59,681 nucleotides of DNA from Wenzhouxiangella sp. XN79A. GTDB taxonomy: Bacteria; Pseudomonadota; Gammaproteobacteria; Xanthomonadales; Wenzhouxiangellaceae. Below, piece after piece: positions 48,501-57,516 of the stretch (position 1 is its first letter; each line of letters starts with the position of its first letter). The position numbers and the translations under genes are program-made. The notes below the pieces were generated by a model. The model saw only the letters and a program-made list of their open reading frames with translations. It was not told where the DNA came from and searched no databases. Location: contig NZ_JAAWWS010000154.1 in NCBI RefSeq assembly GCF_012272825.1, positions 23,155 through 82,835 of the forward strand, read 5' to 3'.

Positions 48501-51500
48501 CCAGCAGGGCGGGGAAGTGCTCGGCCAGCAGCCCCTGGATCCGCTGATCTTCCCGTCGGCCCGGATCTACTCGCAGAACGATCGCAGCCTGCCGGGCTAC
48601 AACCCGAATGATGAACATGCGCTGATGGCGCCGTCATCGACCGGTACGCCGTTCGAGGCCGTGTTCGCGCTGCGTTCCGATTTCGGATCGGCGATCGCCG
48701 ACGACCAGAGTGCGGCCTCCGATCCCTACGTGCTGGTCAAGTACTTCGATGCCGGCGATTCGGAATGGAAGTTCCGCGTCTATTCGGTCGAGGCCATCGG
48801 TGGCGGATTCACCAGTTTCCGCTTCAACGGAACCGCCGGCACGACCGTCGCGCCGCCGTATCCGGTCAGCCTGCTGCCGGGCTGTGCCGAGACCTTCGTG
48901 GTGGGTCAGGCGGCCAACGATCCGCAACCGCCGGCGCCGTTCTTCCAGGACTACAAGAACCAGCTGTGGGCCAAGTCCGCCGGCAGCGGCGACGTTCGCT
49001 ATTTCTATCCGGCCCAGCCCGGCTGGCAGTTGGACCTCGACAACAACGACGTCAACGACCTCGAGCCGGGTGCCTGCGTTCCGTGGCTGGCCCGCCTGCC
49101 GAACGACCAGGGCGGCTCGGGCAGTCCCCGCGATCCGATCACCGTCGGCTACGACATCACCTGGCCGAGCGACACGCCGCTGCTGGTCAGCGGAGAGACC
49201 CTGCTGACGCCCAAGCGCGGTCTGCCGGACATCTTCAACCAGGCGGCCGTCGAGGTCGTGTTCGACGAAATCCAGGACACTCGGCCCGATCCGTTGCCGG
49301 ACGAAACGCTGGCGCAGCTGATCGATCCGCTCAATCCCCGGTCCGTCGCCCTCGACGCGCTGCCGGACACCGTCGCCAGTTCGCTGCAGACCGATGGCAC
49401 CCGCCTGATCCTCGGCTCGTCCGATGGGGTGACCAAGCTGCCGGCCTCGGTGCGCCAGCGCCTCGCCTACGACCCCTTGAACCGGCGCCTGATGCTCAAG
49501 GGAATCTTCGATGAAAGCGGGGTCGGCGAACCTTTCCTGTTGCTGAACGTGCTGTCGAAGCGCGACCGGGCCGCGTTGAAGGAAATCAACGACGGTGACG
49601 ACAGCAACGAGAACGACTTCGACGGCGCCTGCGCCACCCCGGGCGATGCCTGCAGCTGGGACCAGGCCATCGAGGCCCTGTTCAGGCAGTCGCGGAATCC
49701 GCAGGGCGTCAACCGGATCTGCGAGTCCTCGTCGATCGGCGAGAACCGCATCCGCACCTGCGATGCGTCGCGCCCGGTGACCGTCGACGATGTCCTGGTC
49801 GGTGTACAGGACCGCAACGACGACGGGTTGCTGGAGCCGTTCCAGGCCGTCGGCGTCCGGCCGGCGCTGACCGCCGGACTCTCGCAGGGCTCCGGGTTCA
49901 TGACCGTGGCCTTCAACAATGACGCGTCGCTGAATCCGCTGCCGGTCAGTCTGCAGGTCATCCGGGTCGGTTGCCTGGTCTCCGAGAATCCCGCGTTCAC
50001 CAAGCCGTACCAGGGGCAGATCCAGATCATCGAGCCGGACAACATCTTCGATGAACAGCTCGTGCTTCGCCACAGCGGCGATTTCGGTGGCAATCCCGAT
50101 GCGCTGGAGTTCCAGTGGTTCTTCCATCCCGACGTCGATGGCAACCCACCGCTGCCGCTGCCCGATCCGGCCACCGGCCAGCTCAACGGCTGGATCCAGT
50201 TCCCGACGCCCGATCCGCAGGGGGCGGTGGAGATCAGCATCGAGGGCGCCAACATCCAGACGCTGTCGGACAACTGGTACGTCGCGCGCTACCGGGGGTT
50301 GCCGACCTGCACCAACGACAGCGACTGGAGCATCTACGCCGGCGATCCGACCGCCACGCCGGTCGATCCGTCGCCGCAGCTGGCCGAAGGCTGGGTCAAG
50401 CGTGTGCTCGGTCGACTGAATCCGTTCGAGGCCCGCGTCAGCGATTTCGCCCAGGCCGCGACCAACAACTACGCCAGCATGCTGGTCCAGCTCGGCGAAC
50501 GCTACGAAGGTCCGGTGCCGTTGACCAACGATCCCGACGTGCTGAACTCGCTCGGCCTGATCGAGACCTACACCACGGTGTTGAACCGGGCACTGGCGCT
50601 GTCGGTCAAGGGTACGCCGCCGATCGACTTCGGCCCGGCCAACAACGCCATCCTGCTGGTCGCGTCCCGGATCGTCGACTTCTACACCCTGCTCGGCAAC
50701 GAAGCGTTTGCCGACGCGCAGGATCCGACCATCGGGATCACCACCAGCAACGGCGATTTCTCGCTGGCCCCGACGATCTTCAACTTCCAGAACCAGATGG
50801 CCACGGTGCTGGAAGAGGAGCTGACCCTGCTGCGCGGGCGGGACGAATCGCTGGGCGGCGTGGCCGGTGCGCCGGTCTACAACCGCCTGTTCTGGAACTT
50901 CACGACCGGCGACGGCGAAGTCGCGTATTCGCAGAGCTACAACATTTCCGACCAGAACTTCGATGGGTTCCTCGACGAGGACGACGCCCGAATCCTGTTC
51001 CCGCAGGGGCACGGCGATGCCTGGGGCCATTACCTGACCGCGACCGACGTCTACTACAACCTGCTGAACGAGGAGTTCTACAGCTGGAATCCACGGATCG
51101 AGTCGCTGATCGTCGCCGGTGCGCCGATCAATGTCGATTTTCTCGATGAACGGCAGTTCGCCGAAACCGCGGCCGCCAAGGCCCGCACCGGTGCCGAGAT
51201 CGTCGATCTGACCTACCGCAGCGAATATGTCGCGGATCCCAACGGGCAGTTCCAGGGCTATGAAGACACCGACCCGGACCGGGCCTGGGGGCTGTCCGAA
51301 TGGGGATCGAGATCCGGCATGGCGGCCTACTTCGACTGGGTCACGGTCAACTCGATCCTGCCGTCGGAAGATCCGGACCCGACCCATGTCGGCATCGAAC
51401 GCGTCGAACGCGGCACGGTCGCCGAGATCGACGAGATCAGCGCGATGTACGCGACGATCCAGGAGCAGGTCGATGAGGCCGACGCCGGCCTGAACCCGCT

Positions 51501-53970
51501 GGGGCTGGCCGATGGCGTGCTGGTCTTCGACATGGATCCCAGCCAGCTGGACCGCTTCAACAAGACCAATACCGAACAGGTGCTCGAGCGAGCCGAAAGC
51601 GCGCTGGCCAATGCCATCGAGGTCTGGGATTTCGCCAACGAACTCAGCAACCAGATGCGCCGCAACCAGAACGAAGTCGAAGACCTGAATCGCGACTCGC
51701 GCGCCCAGGAGACCGATTTCGCCAACCAGTTGATCGAGATCTTCGGTACGCCGTATTCCGACGACATCGGTCCGACCGGGAACTATCCGGCCGGGTACGA
51801 CGGAGCCGACCTGTACAACTACATGTTGATCGACGTTCCCGCGCTGGCCGGTACGGCCTTCGATTTCGACGGCGGCCTGAATCTGGCGGATGGCGAATCC
51901 GCGTTCCGGGTCAACAGTTTCGACGGTCAGTACACGCCGGTCGGCAACGGAATCGATTTCTTCAACTGGACGCCGATCGCCGAGGGCGAGGAGTATGAAG
52001 GCAGCAACGGCGTGCTCTGCTCGATCTCGCCGCTGGCCGAAGGTTGCGCGCTGGGCGATCTGGCGACCGAGAACGAGGACGGCGACAACCTGCTCAATGT
52101 CACCTACACCACCATCGAATCCCCGGATCTCGGGTTCTGGTTCACCAAGCCGACCGATTGGACCGGGACCCGTCGGGCGCCCGGGCAGCTCCAGGAAATC
52201 CTGCAGAACATGCTCCAGGCACGGATCGCGCTGCGCCAGTCGCTGGTGTCCTACGACCGTCTCCGCCAGGAAATCGATGCCAAGATCGACGAACTCGAAG
52301 CCACCTTCGACACCACCCAGGACAACCTGAACCTGACGATCCAGCAGCGCAACGAGCTGCAGGACCTGACGATTGCGACCCAGGTCATGAAGAACAGCGC
52401 GATCGTGGCCAAACGGATCGGTGAGTTCACCGATTTCACGTTCCGGGATACGGTCGAGTGTATTCCCCGGGTGTTCATCGCCGGCCTGGCCGCCGGTGGG
52501 GACATGACCTCGGGTATCCGCTGCGGCATCAAGCAGGCAGGCAACGGCGTGAAGCTGGCCCTGGACACCGTCGCCGACGGCCTGGAAATCGCGTCCAATG
52601 CGACCGATGCGGCCAAGGAAGACGTCAGCCAGGTCACGGGCATCGAGACTGCGATCAACGACGCCGAGCTCAACCTGTTCAACGTCAAGGGCGAGATCGA
52701 CGAGATGATCCGTGAAGAGCCGATCCTTCGGGCCGAAGTGTTTGCCCGCGCCGAGGCCATCAAGCAGCATCTGAACGACTACAAGGCCACCCTGGCCCGC
52801 GGTCTGCGCGTGCTGGAACGGCTGAAGAGCTTCCGCCGGAACGGCGCGGCGGAAGTCCAGGAGTATCGGTACCAGGACCTGGCGTTCCGCATCTTCCGCA
52901 ACGACGCGCTGCAGAAGTACCGTGCGGCCTTCGACCTCGCGGCTCGCTACGTCTACCTGGCGGCCTCGGCCTACGATTACGAGACCAACCTGCTCGGCAC
53001 CGACGGCGAGTCCGGTCAGTCCTTCCTGACCGACATCGTTCGCGAGCGGAGTCTGGGTTCGGTCATCGGCGGCCAGCCGCAGCCGGGGTCTCCGGGCCTG
53101 GCCAGCCAGCTGGCCCAGCTGAGGCTCAACTTCGAGGTCCTCAAGGGCCAGATGGGCTTCAACAACCCGCAGGTCGAGACCAATCGCTTCTCACTGAGAG
53201 AAGAGTTGTTCCGAATTCCACCCGGACCGGAGGGCGACGCCGAATGGCGGGACAAGCTCGAAGAGCTCCGCGTCGACAATATCTGGGACTATTCCGACTT
53301 CCGGCGCTACGCGCGGCCGTTCGCACCCGAATCGGCAGGACCGCAGCCGGGCCTGATCATCGAGTTCCCGACGAATGTCACCTTCGGGTTGAACTTCTTC
53401 GGCTGGGAGCTGGGGCCGGGCGATTCGAGTTACGACTCCAGCCAGTTCGCGACGCGAATCCGCTCGCTGGGCTCGTGGTTCGGCAACTATGCCGAGCTGC
53501 CGCTGGCCGATGATCCACGGATCTACCTGATCCCGGTCGGTGCCGACGTGCTGCGTGCGCCCGACGCCTTCGATTTCCGGACGCGCGAGTGGCAGATCGT
53601 CGAGCAGGTCATGCCGGTGCCGTTCCCGATCAGCAGCCAGGACCTGGAGCGCTTCGACTGGTCGCCGCTGACCGACACGCTTTCCGGGTCGGCGGCGGAA
53701 ATTCGTCGCTACGGTCGCTTCCGGGCCTTCCATTTCGACGAACAGAACTTCGACGATGCGGAGGTCACATCCGACAGCCGGCTGGTCGGCCGCTCGGTCT
53801 GGAATACCAAGTGGGTGATGATCATTCCGGGAGGGACGTTCCTCAACGATGCCAACGAAGGCCTGGAGACGTTCATCAACGGCACCGAGATTCCAGGCGG
53901 CGAGCGTGACGGCCAGGGCGTCAGCGACATCCTGATCTTCTTCAAGACCTACGCATATTCGGGGCAGTGA
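45589..53970 (+). CDS. Giant secreted protein with SBBP propeller and long helical region (2793 aa)
   Basis: The signal peptide ends ATQARA near residue 26. SBBP-type propeller repeats occupy about 30-260 and 480-690, with DIFVARVSATGRLLWVASGG and NVFIAGDFQDSGFFGG as examples. A jelly-roll-like insert (about 265-475, LNSENFDGLSPWTSSNPQFG) interrupts them. A long middle part contains FWPEKGVRYDPFWPLDPDR and PGYNPNDEHALMAP. From about 2195 to 2480 the protein is helical: LQNMLQARIALRQSLVSYDR, a coiled-coil stretch, a Gly/Ala-rich segment (VFIAGLAAGGDMTSG) and further helices. The last 270 residues are beta-rich and end VSDILIFFKTYAYSGQ. Helical stalk followed by a beta-rich end recalls Tc-toxin A subunits, but I cannot verify homology. 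Fourth gene of the operon. Confidence 0.88.
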   Translation: MSHPTRTILAAATLALAALPATQARAEWPLGFGSANDDVVIASATASTGDVLLTGHFSGTIETEVGTLQSNGQRDIFVARVSATGRLLWVASGGSQFDDTVYDLVLDDGDNVFIAGDFQDSGFFGGNEIVSAGQVDGFIARIDPVGDWRWARRMGGPGPDRAASLDTLPGDGSQIPPIPDSVVAVGFYECSASFQDVEPDPDQRVPSLNNDNCPGRDLFIARYSDTGDALWAVDRAGTATGIESATRIRIDDAGRAWITGQFAQGGTTVLNSENFDGLSPWTSSNPQFGSVRNTLFSFGFATDPPVAITSDFFNPGLDPALALRGGDVDVESPVRDTSDSQQVRVSLEGLRGFNDRIGGLSLFGIYSEYPDANDDVYLEWWGSDDQWHRLYTFPGGGDAREEFDLTGDSSLAITDPRAFHPGFKLRFAGRGFDGIGTRTVGGITWNVAYDWWFFDNVVFEKTGVSVPMIFSVSNLRSLDPRVSDDQTELPEALTLNDMTLSADGSSLYVAGSTSAPLTYSPCAGQPAGAYVARLGLSTSGVTCQAATGAAGGIANGITLDNQGRVYVTGEFSGTLDIAGESLSAAGMNDVFIASWEPSATGNALNPRWATGGGFFDETDGIPAFTGGFGMDGGTAISTDGVGNIYVAGAFSDVATFGENVTVAALGGTDAFLASLTLDGLFFEQKSWTAGVPLIPPPEAKVDNVVFAPDFRVNGQPFDAIGQKIFSWQKADGEDARLIPLQPFPEIEVRWRQQGLDLQDPARISSLGGIGWPNQPCGDLESIDCYQVHIIDAPVNAEPASGQWRVLELVDPESGSSSPTLDSGVFNASRSGTAVLVYVNGPEPDPVQYSTSIEIVRTLPATSTPLFTDGVPVEIGQKITDPYHEELGRTGFVVNELAYYDGVGPDAAYSRSSRTGAIIPVNRINPGRSQDQGRELVVAWYHGKSRGVFWPEKGVRYDPFWPLDPDRIIIASQQGGEVLGQQPLDPLIFPSARIYSQNDRSLPGYNPNDEHALMAPSSTGTPFEAVFALRSDFGSAIADDQSAASDPYVLVKYFDAGDSEWKFRVYSVEAIGGGFTSFRFNGTAGTTVAPPYPVSLLPGCAETFVVGQAANDPQPPAPFFQDYKNQLWAKSAGSGDVRYFYPAQPGWQLDLDNNDVNDLEPGACVPWLARLPNDQGGSGSPRDPITVGYDITWPSDTPLLVSGETLLTPKRGLPDIFNQAAVEVVFDEIQDTRPDPLPDETLAQLIDPLNPRSVALDALPDTVASSLQTDGTRLILGSSDGVTKLPASVRQRLAYDPLNRRLMLKGIFDESGVGEPFLLLNVLSKRDRAALKEINDGDDSNENDFDGACATPGDACSWDQAIEALFRQSRNPQGVNRICESSSIGENRIRTCDASRPVTVDDVLVGVQDRNDDGLLEPFQAVGVRPALTAGLSQGSGFMTVAFNNDASLNPLPVSLQVIRVGCLVSENPAFTKPYQGQIQIIEPDNIFDEQLVLRHSGDFGGNPDALEFQWFFHPDVDGNPPLPLPDPATGQLNGWIQFPTPDPQGAVEISIEGANIQTLSDNWYVARYRGLPTCTNDSDWSIYAGDPTATPVDPSPQLAEGWVKRVLGRLNPFEARVSDFAQAATNNYASMLVQLGERYEGPVPLTNDPDVLNSLGLIETYTTVLNRALALSVKGTPPIDFGPANNAILLVASRIVDFYTLLGNEAFADAQDPTIGITTSNGDFSLAPTIFNFQNQMATVLEEELTLLRGRDESLGGVAGAPVYNRLFWNFTTGDGEVAYSQSYNISDQNFDGFLDEDDARILFPQGHGDAWGHYLTATDVYYNLLNEEFYSWNPRIESLIVAGAPINVDFLDERQFAETAAAKARTGAEIVDLTYRSEYVADPNGQFQGYEDTDPDRAWGLSEWGSRSGMAAYFDWVTVNSILPSEDPDPTHVGIERVERGTVAEIDEISAMYATIQEQVDEADAGLNPLGLADGVLVFDMDPSQLDRFNKTNTEQVLERAESALANAIEVWDFANELSNQMRRNQNEVEDLNRDSRAQETDFANQLIEIFGTPYSDDIGPTGNYPAGYDGADLYNYMLIDVPALAGTAFDFDGGLNLADGESAFRVNSFDGQYTPVGNGIDFFNWTPIAEGEEYEGSNGVLCSISPLAEGCALGDLATENEDGDNLLNVTYTTIESPDLGFWFTKPTDWTGTRRAPGQLQEILQNMLQARIALRQSLVSYDRLRQEIDAKIDELEATFDTTQDNLNLTIQQRNELQDLTIATQVMKNSAIVAKRIGEFTDFTFRDTVECIPRVFIAGLAAGGDMTSGIRCGIKQAGNGVKLALDTVADGLEIASNATDAAKEDVSQVTGIETAINDAELNLFNVKGEIDEMIREEPILRAEVFARAEAIKQHLNDYKATLARGLRVLERLKSFRRNGAAEVQEYRYQDLAFRIFRNDALQKYRAAFDLAARYVYLAASAYDYETNLLGTDGESGQSFLTDIVRERSLGSVIGGQPQPGSPGLASQLAQLRLNFEVLKGQMGFNNPQVETNRFSLREELFRIPPGPEGDAEWRDKLEELRVDNIWDYSDFRRYARPFAPESAGPQPGLIIEFPTNVTFGLNFFGWELGPGDSSYDSSQFATRIRSLGSWFGNYAELPLADDPRIYLIPVGADVLRAPDAFDFRTREWQIVEQVMPVPFPISSQDLERFDWSPLTDTLSGSAAEIRRYGRFRAFHFDEQNFDDAEVTSDSRLVGRSVWNTKWVMIIPGGTFLNDANEGLETFINGTEIPGGERDGQGVSDILIFFKTYAYSGQ

Positions 53971-53972
53971 TC

Positions 53973-56270
53973 ATGAAACGACTCCTTACGTCTCTTGTGA
54001 TGTGCCTCGCGGTCGGCAGTGTCAGCGCCAAGATCGAGGCACCGGACCACGTGCTCTACGGCTCGGTGAGCCTGTTCGGGAATCCGGTTCCGGAAGGGCA
54101 GCTGATCGAGCTGCGGCTCGTCTCCACCGGGGAGGTCCTGGCGCGCTACCGACTCGGCTCCAGCGACCGGCTCGGGAGCTTGTATGCATTGCGGATTCCG
54201 ATGGACACCGTCGAACCGCGCCCGGCCGGTCGCGGCCGGCCCGGCGATCCGATCAAGGTCTTCATCGGCGATGCGCTGGCGGGCGAAACGACGATCGGCG
54301 CGGAAGGTCGGGCCGTTCGCCTGGACCTGGATCCGCAGAATCTCGCCACCGGTCCCAGCCTCGAGATCACCGATGTCGAAGTGTTCGAGGGCAACGGTGG
54401 CACGACGCCGGTGGTGTTCGATGTTTCGCTCAACACCACCGATCCGGACGACGTCATCCTGTTCTGGCGGACCCGGGACAACGGCGCGACCGGCGGAGCG
54501 CTGTGCAGCCCCGGCGTCGATTACATCGCGGAGGACGATCAGCAACTCATTTTTTCACCGGGCGAGATGCAGAAGACGATCACTCTTCAGGTCTGCGGCG
54601 ATAGCGTGATCGAGCCGCTGGAGCGATTCTTCCTCGACATCATCGGTGTCCAGAACGGCGTTCCGTCACGGGACGCTGCCGTGGCCACGATCATCGATGA
54701 CGACAACGTGCCCGAACTGCGTGTTGCCGATGTCTCGGTGATCGAACCGTCGTCCGGTCAGACGGCCGCGGCGGTGTTCCGACCGCGCCTGTCGAGGAAC
54801 TCCGACTTCGAGGCGAGGATCAGCTATCGCACCGAGCCGCTCAACGCGGTGCCCGGCGTGGACTACACCCCGGTGCAGGGCACGGTATCGATCGCGGCCG
54901 GCGATCTGGAGGCCGTGGTGCCGGTGCCGATTCTCAACGCGCCGGGCGCGCTGCCCCCACGCAGCTTCCACATGATCTTCGAGAATCCGTTCAACCTGAC
55001 GGTCACCGATGACCGTGCCCTGGGGCTGATCATCGATCGGGCCTTCCGTCCGGCGGCCCTGGTGGAACAGCAGGTGGTCAATGGCCGGGACGTCACCGGC
55101 CTGGCCGATCCGACCGCGATCGCGCTTTCGCCGGACGGAGAACACGCCTACGTCGTCAGTGAAAGCCTGGATACCCTGGCCGTGTTCCGACGCAACAGCG
55201 GCGCCGATGCGCTCGCCTTCAGCGCCTCGTATTCCGCGGCCACGACCGGCTTCGAAGATGCGTTGCTCGATGGTGCGCTGGATGTCGTGGTCAGCCCGGA
55301 CGGCCTGAACGTGTACGTTGCCGCGCGCACGGCCGACGCGATTTCGGTGTTTGCGCGGAATCCGGCGACGGGTGCGCTGAGCTTCGTTCAGAATCAGGTC
55401 GATTCCGAAATGAGCACGCCGGAATCCACCGTACCGAACGCGGGTCTTCGCGGCGTACGCCAACTGCTGGTTTCGGCTGACGGCGAACAGGTCTACGCGG
55501 TGGGTGCGGCCTCGAACGGTCTGGCGGTCTTCGCGCGTGACGGGACGACCGGCGCGCTGGAATTCCTCGAGGCGGAGGTGACCGGTGTCGACGATCCGCA
55601 GGATTCCGGCGGCACCGTTGTTGCCATGACCGGCCCGTCCGGCCTGGTCGAAGCGCCGGACGGCGCGCAGATCTACGTCGCGTCGCGCCTCGGTAACGCG
55701 GTGCAGGTGTTCGCTCGGGATACCGACAGCAGCAGCGAGGACTTCGGACGGCTCAGTTACGTGACCGCGCTTCGGGACGGACTGGACGGAATCAGCGGCC
55801 TGCGCGGTGCGTTCGATCTGGTGCTCAGTCCTGGCGGGGAGCAGCTCTACGTCAGCGCCGAAAGCGAGAATGCAGTCACGATCTTCGACCGCGATGCTTC
55901 CGGAGCGCTGAGCCTTCGGACGACCATCGAGGGTGCTACGCAGGACGTGCCCGGACTGGTTGGCCCGCAGGGCATCGCGATGGCGCCGGACGGGCTGGAA
56001 GTCTTCGTCACCGGTTTCGGCGATGACAGTCTGACCATCTTCCGGCGCCTTACGGAGGCCGAAGACGGCCTCGAGCCCGGTGACCTGGTGGTGCGTCAGA
56101 CGATGTTCGACGACCAGGGCTCGGTGCTGTTCATGGCCGGCCCCACCGACGTCGAGGCCAGCGGAGACAACGAGTACGTCTATGTCGTTGCCAACGAGGA
56201 CAACGCGATTCTGGTGCTGCGTCGGATTTCGCTGGACGTGATCTTCTTCGACGGCTTCGAGACCCGCTGA
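53973..56270 (+). CDS. Secreted Calx-beta / lactonase-like propeller protein with C-terminal FFDGFE
   Basis: A 765-residue protein. The signal peptide is MKRLLTSLVMCLAVGSVSA; a GTG at 53967 overlapping the upstream stop is an alternative start. A short beta domain is followed by two Calx-beta modules (about 129-242 with FEGNGGTTPVVFDVSL and GVDYIAEDDQQLIFSPGE, and about 248-352 with GVDYTPVQGTVSIAAGDLE). A propeller (about 369-746) has blades such as LSPDGEHAYVVSESLDTLAV and LSPGGEQLYVSAESENAVTI, closely resembling those of the 4544-aa protein. The chain ends VIFFDGFETR. Last gene of the operon: it starts 2 bases after the 2793-aa gene and is followed by a hairpin. Confidence 0.9.
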   Translation: MKRLLTSLVMCLAVGSVSAKIEAPDHVLYGSVSLFGNPVPEGQLIELRLVSTGEVLARYRLGSSDRLGSLYALRIPMDTVEPRPAGRGRPGDPIKVFIGDALAGETTIGAEGRAVRLDLDPQNLATGPSLEITDVEVFEGNGGTTPVVFDVSLNTTDPDDVILFWRTRDNGATGGALCSPGVDYIAEDDQQLIFSPGEMQKTITLQVCGDSVIEPLERFFLDIIGVQNGVPSRDAAVATIIDDDNVPELRVADVSVIEPSSGQTAAAVFRPRLSRNSDFEARISYRTEPLNAVPGVDYTPVQGTVSIAAGDLEAVVPVPILNAPGALPPRSFHMIFENPFNLTVTDDRALGLIIDRAFRPAALVEQQVVNGRDVTGLADPTAIALSPDGEHAYVVSESLDTLAVFRRNSGADALAFSASYSAATTGFEDALLDGALDVVVSPDGLNVYVAARTADAISVFARNPATGALSFVQNQVDSEMSTPESTVPNAGLRGVRQLLVSADGEQVYAVGAASNGLAVFARDGTTGALEFLEAEVTGVDDPQDSGGTVVAMTGPSGLVEAPDGAQIYVASRLGNAVQVFARDTDSSSEDFGRLSYVTALRDGLDGISGLRGAFDLVLSPGGEQLYVSAESENAVTIFDRDASGALSLRTTIEGATQDVPGLVGPQGIAMAPDGLEVFVTGFGDDSLTIFRRLTEAEDGLEPGDLVVRQTMFDDQGSVLFMAGPTDVEASGDNEYVYVVANEDNAILVLRRISLDVIFFDGFETR

Positions 56271-56288
56271 GACGGTCCGATCCGGCGA

Positions 56289-56322
56289 TCGGCCCTGTTC
56301 GCGTCGTCGCGGACAGGGCCGA
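56289..56322 (+). terminator. Hairpin ending the giant-gene operon
   Basis: TCGGCCCTGTTCGCG pairs with CGCGGACAGGGCCGA (15 bp with one G-U) around a TCGT loop, 18 bases after the stop. There is no U-tract; it could stop or slow transcription, or protect the 3' end. Confidence 0.5.
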
Positions 56323-56348
56323 AGTCCTGCGGTATCCTGTTTCTCGCC

Positions 56349-57452
56349 ATGGTCTCCGATCAACGCCTGTTCTCGACCTCGATCCGATGCGCATTCGGCG
56401 CGGTGCTGTTTCTGACCGTCGCACTGGCACAGGCCGAGGACGAATCGGGGGAACGCGACGCCGAGGAGCGCCGCGAGGACATCGAGGAGATCATGGAGGC
56501 CTCCTGCCGCGACGAGCAGGGCCGCCCGGAAAGCTGGCTGGATCGCACCCATTCCTACCTCAGCCGCAAGCTGTGCGAGCCGGCGGCCTGGTTCGACGGC
56601 TTCTTCGGCGATCCGCGGGCCGCCGAGGAGACCTCGGTCGGCAGCTTCTTCCGCCTGCGCAATTCCCTGATCTGGGACGAGACCGAGAATTTCGGCCACG
56701 ACATCCGGGTGTCGGCCAACCTGAGCCTGCCGCGGGTGTCGGACCGGATTCGACTGTTGATCGCCAGCGACGACTCGGTCGAGGGTGACGTGGGCTTCGC
56801 CGATGTCCAGCGCGACGAGGACGAGCAGACCCGGCTGGGCCTGCGATTCCTGCTGTCGGAGACCGGCCGTACGCAGTTCGACCTCGACGGCACGGTCAAG
56901 GTCAACACCTCGGGGTTGAATCCCCGGGTCCGGGCCCGGGGTCGCCACACCTGGGGACTCAGCGACACGACGCTGGCACGCTTCACGCAGACCGCCTTCT
57001 GGGAGCGCGAGGACGGCTTCGGCACGGTCTCGCGGGCCGACTGGGAGTGGCTGCCCGATTCGCTTTCGCTGGTTCGTCTGACCGGCCGGGGCACCTTCTC
57101 GGAGGTCTCCGACGGCGTCGACTGGCGGGCCGGGCTGATCGGCTTCCGCCAGCTGAACCGGACGACCGCGATCCGAAGCGAGCTCGGCGCGTTCGGCTAC
57201 ACCCGGCCGGAGTACCGCGCCGAGGAACTGTTCATCAATTTCCGGTACCGTCGCGCGTTTCTGCGCGACTGGTTGTTCTACGAAATCCAGCCCGAATACG
57301 CCTGGCCCTACGACGAGGAGCGCGGCGAGCGCCGATCCGACCTGCGCCTGATCCTGACCCTCGAGATCCAGTTCGAGAATCCTGTCAGCCGGCGCGAGCG
57401 CGCCGAGCGCCAGGGCGACGAGGCGCCGCTGGATCACTATCGCGGGCGATGA
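56349..57452 (+). CDS. Predicted outer-membrane beta-barrel protein
   Basis: A 367-residue exported protein. The signal peptide MVSDQRLFSTSIRCAFGAVLFLTVALAQA is followed by an acidic, helical stretch (about 30-60) with two cysteines nearby (ASCRDE, KLCEPA). From about residue 85, alternating polar/hydrophobic strands of 8-12 residues separated by charged turns fit a barrel of roughly 12 strands: DIRVSANLSLP, TRLGLRFLLSET, TQFDLDGTVKVNTS, LSLVRLTGRGTFSEV, WLFYEIQPEYAWP, LRLILTLEIQFEN. No named family is recognised. It starts 78 bp after the operon of giants on the same strand, past a hairpin. It could be an outer-membrane partner for those proteins (inference) or independent. Confidence 0.78.
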   Translation: MVSDQRLFSTSIRCAFGAVLFLTVALAQAEDESGERDAEERREDIEEIMEASCRDEQGRPESWLDRTHSYLSRKLCEPAAWFDGFFGDPRAAEETSVGSFFRLRNSLIWDETENFGHDIRVSANLSLPRVSDRIRLLIASDDSVEGDVGFADVQRDEDEQTRLGLRFLLSETGRTQFDLDGTVKVNTSGLNPRVRARGRHTWGLSDTTLARFTQTAFWEREDGFGTVSRADWEWLPDSLSLVRLTGRGTFSEVSDGVDWRAGLIGFRQLNRTTAIRSELGAFGYTRPEYRAEELFINFRYRRAFLRDWLFYEIQPEYAWPYDEERGERRSDLRLILTLEIQFENPVSRRERAERQGDEAPLDHYRGR

Positions 57453-57516
57453 CCCTGGCGGTGGACTCGAGGAGCAGGCTGGCGCGGAGATCCACGATGC
57501 GCACCGAAGATCGCTA

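Noticed and set aside
48634..52770. A 1378-residue antisense frame inside the 2793-aa gene
   Set aside because: Same cause: a complementary-strand shadow with no domain or ribosome site.
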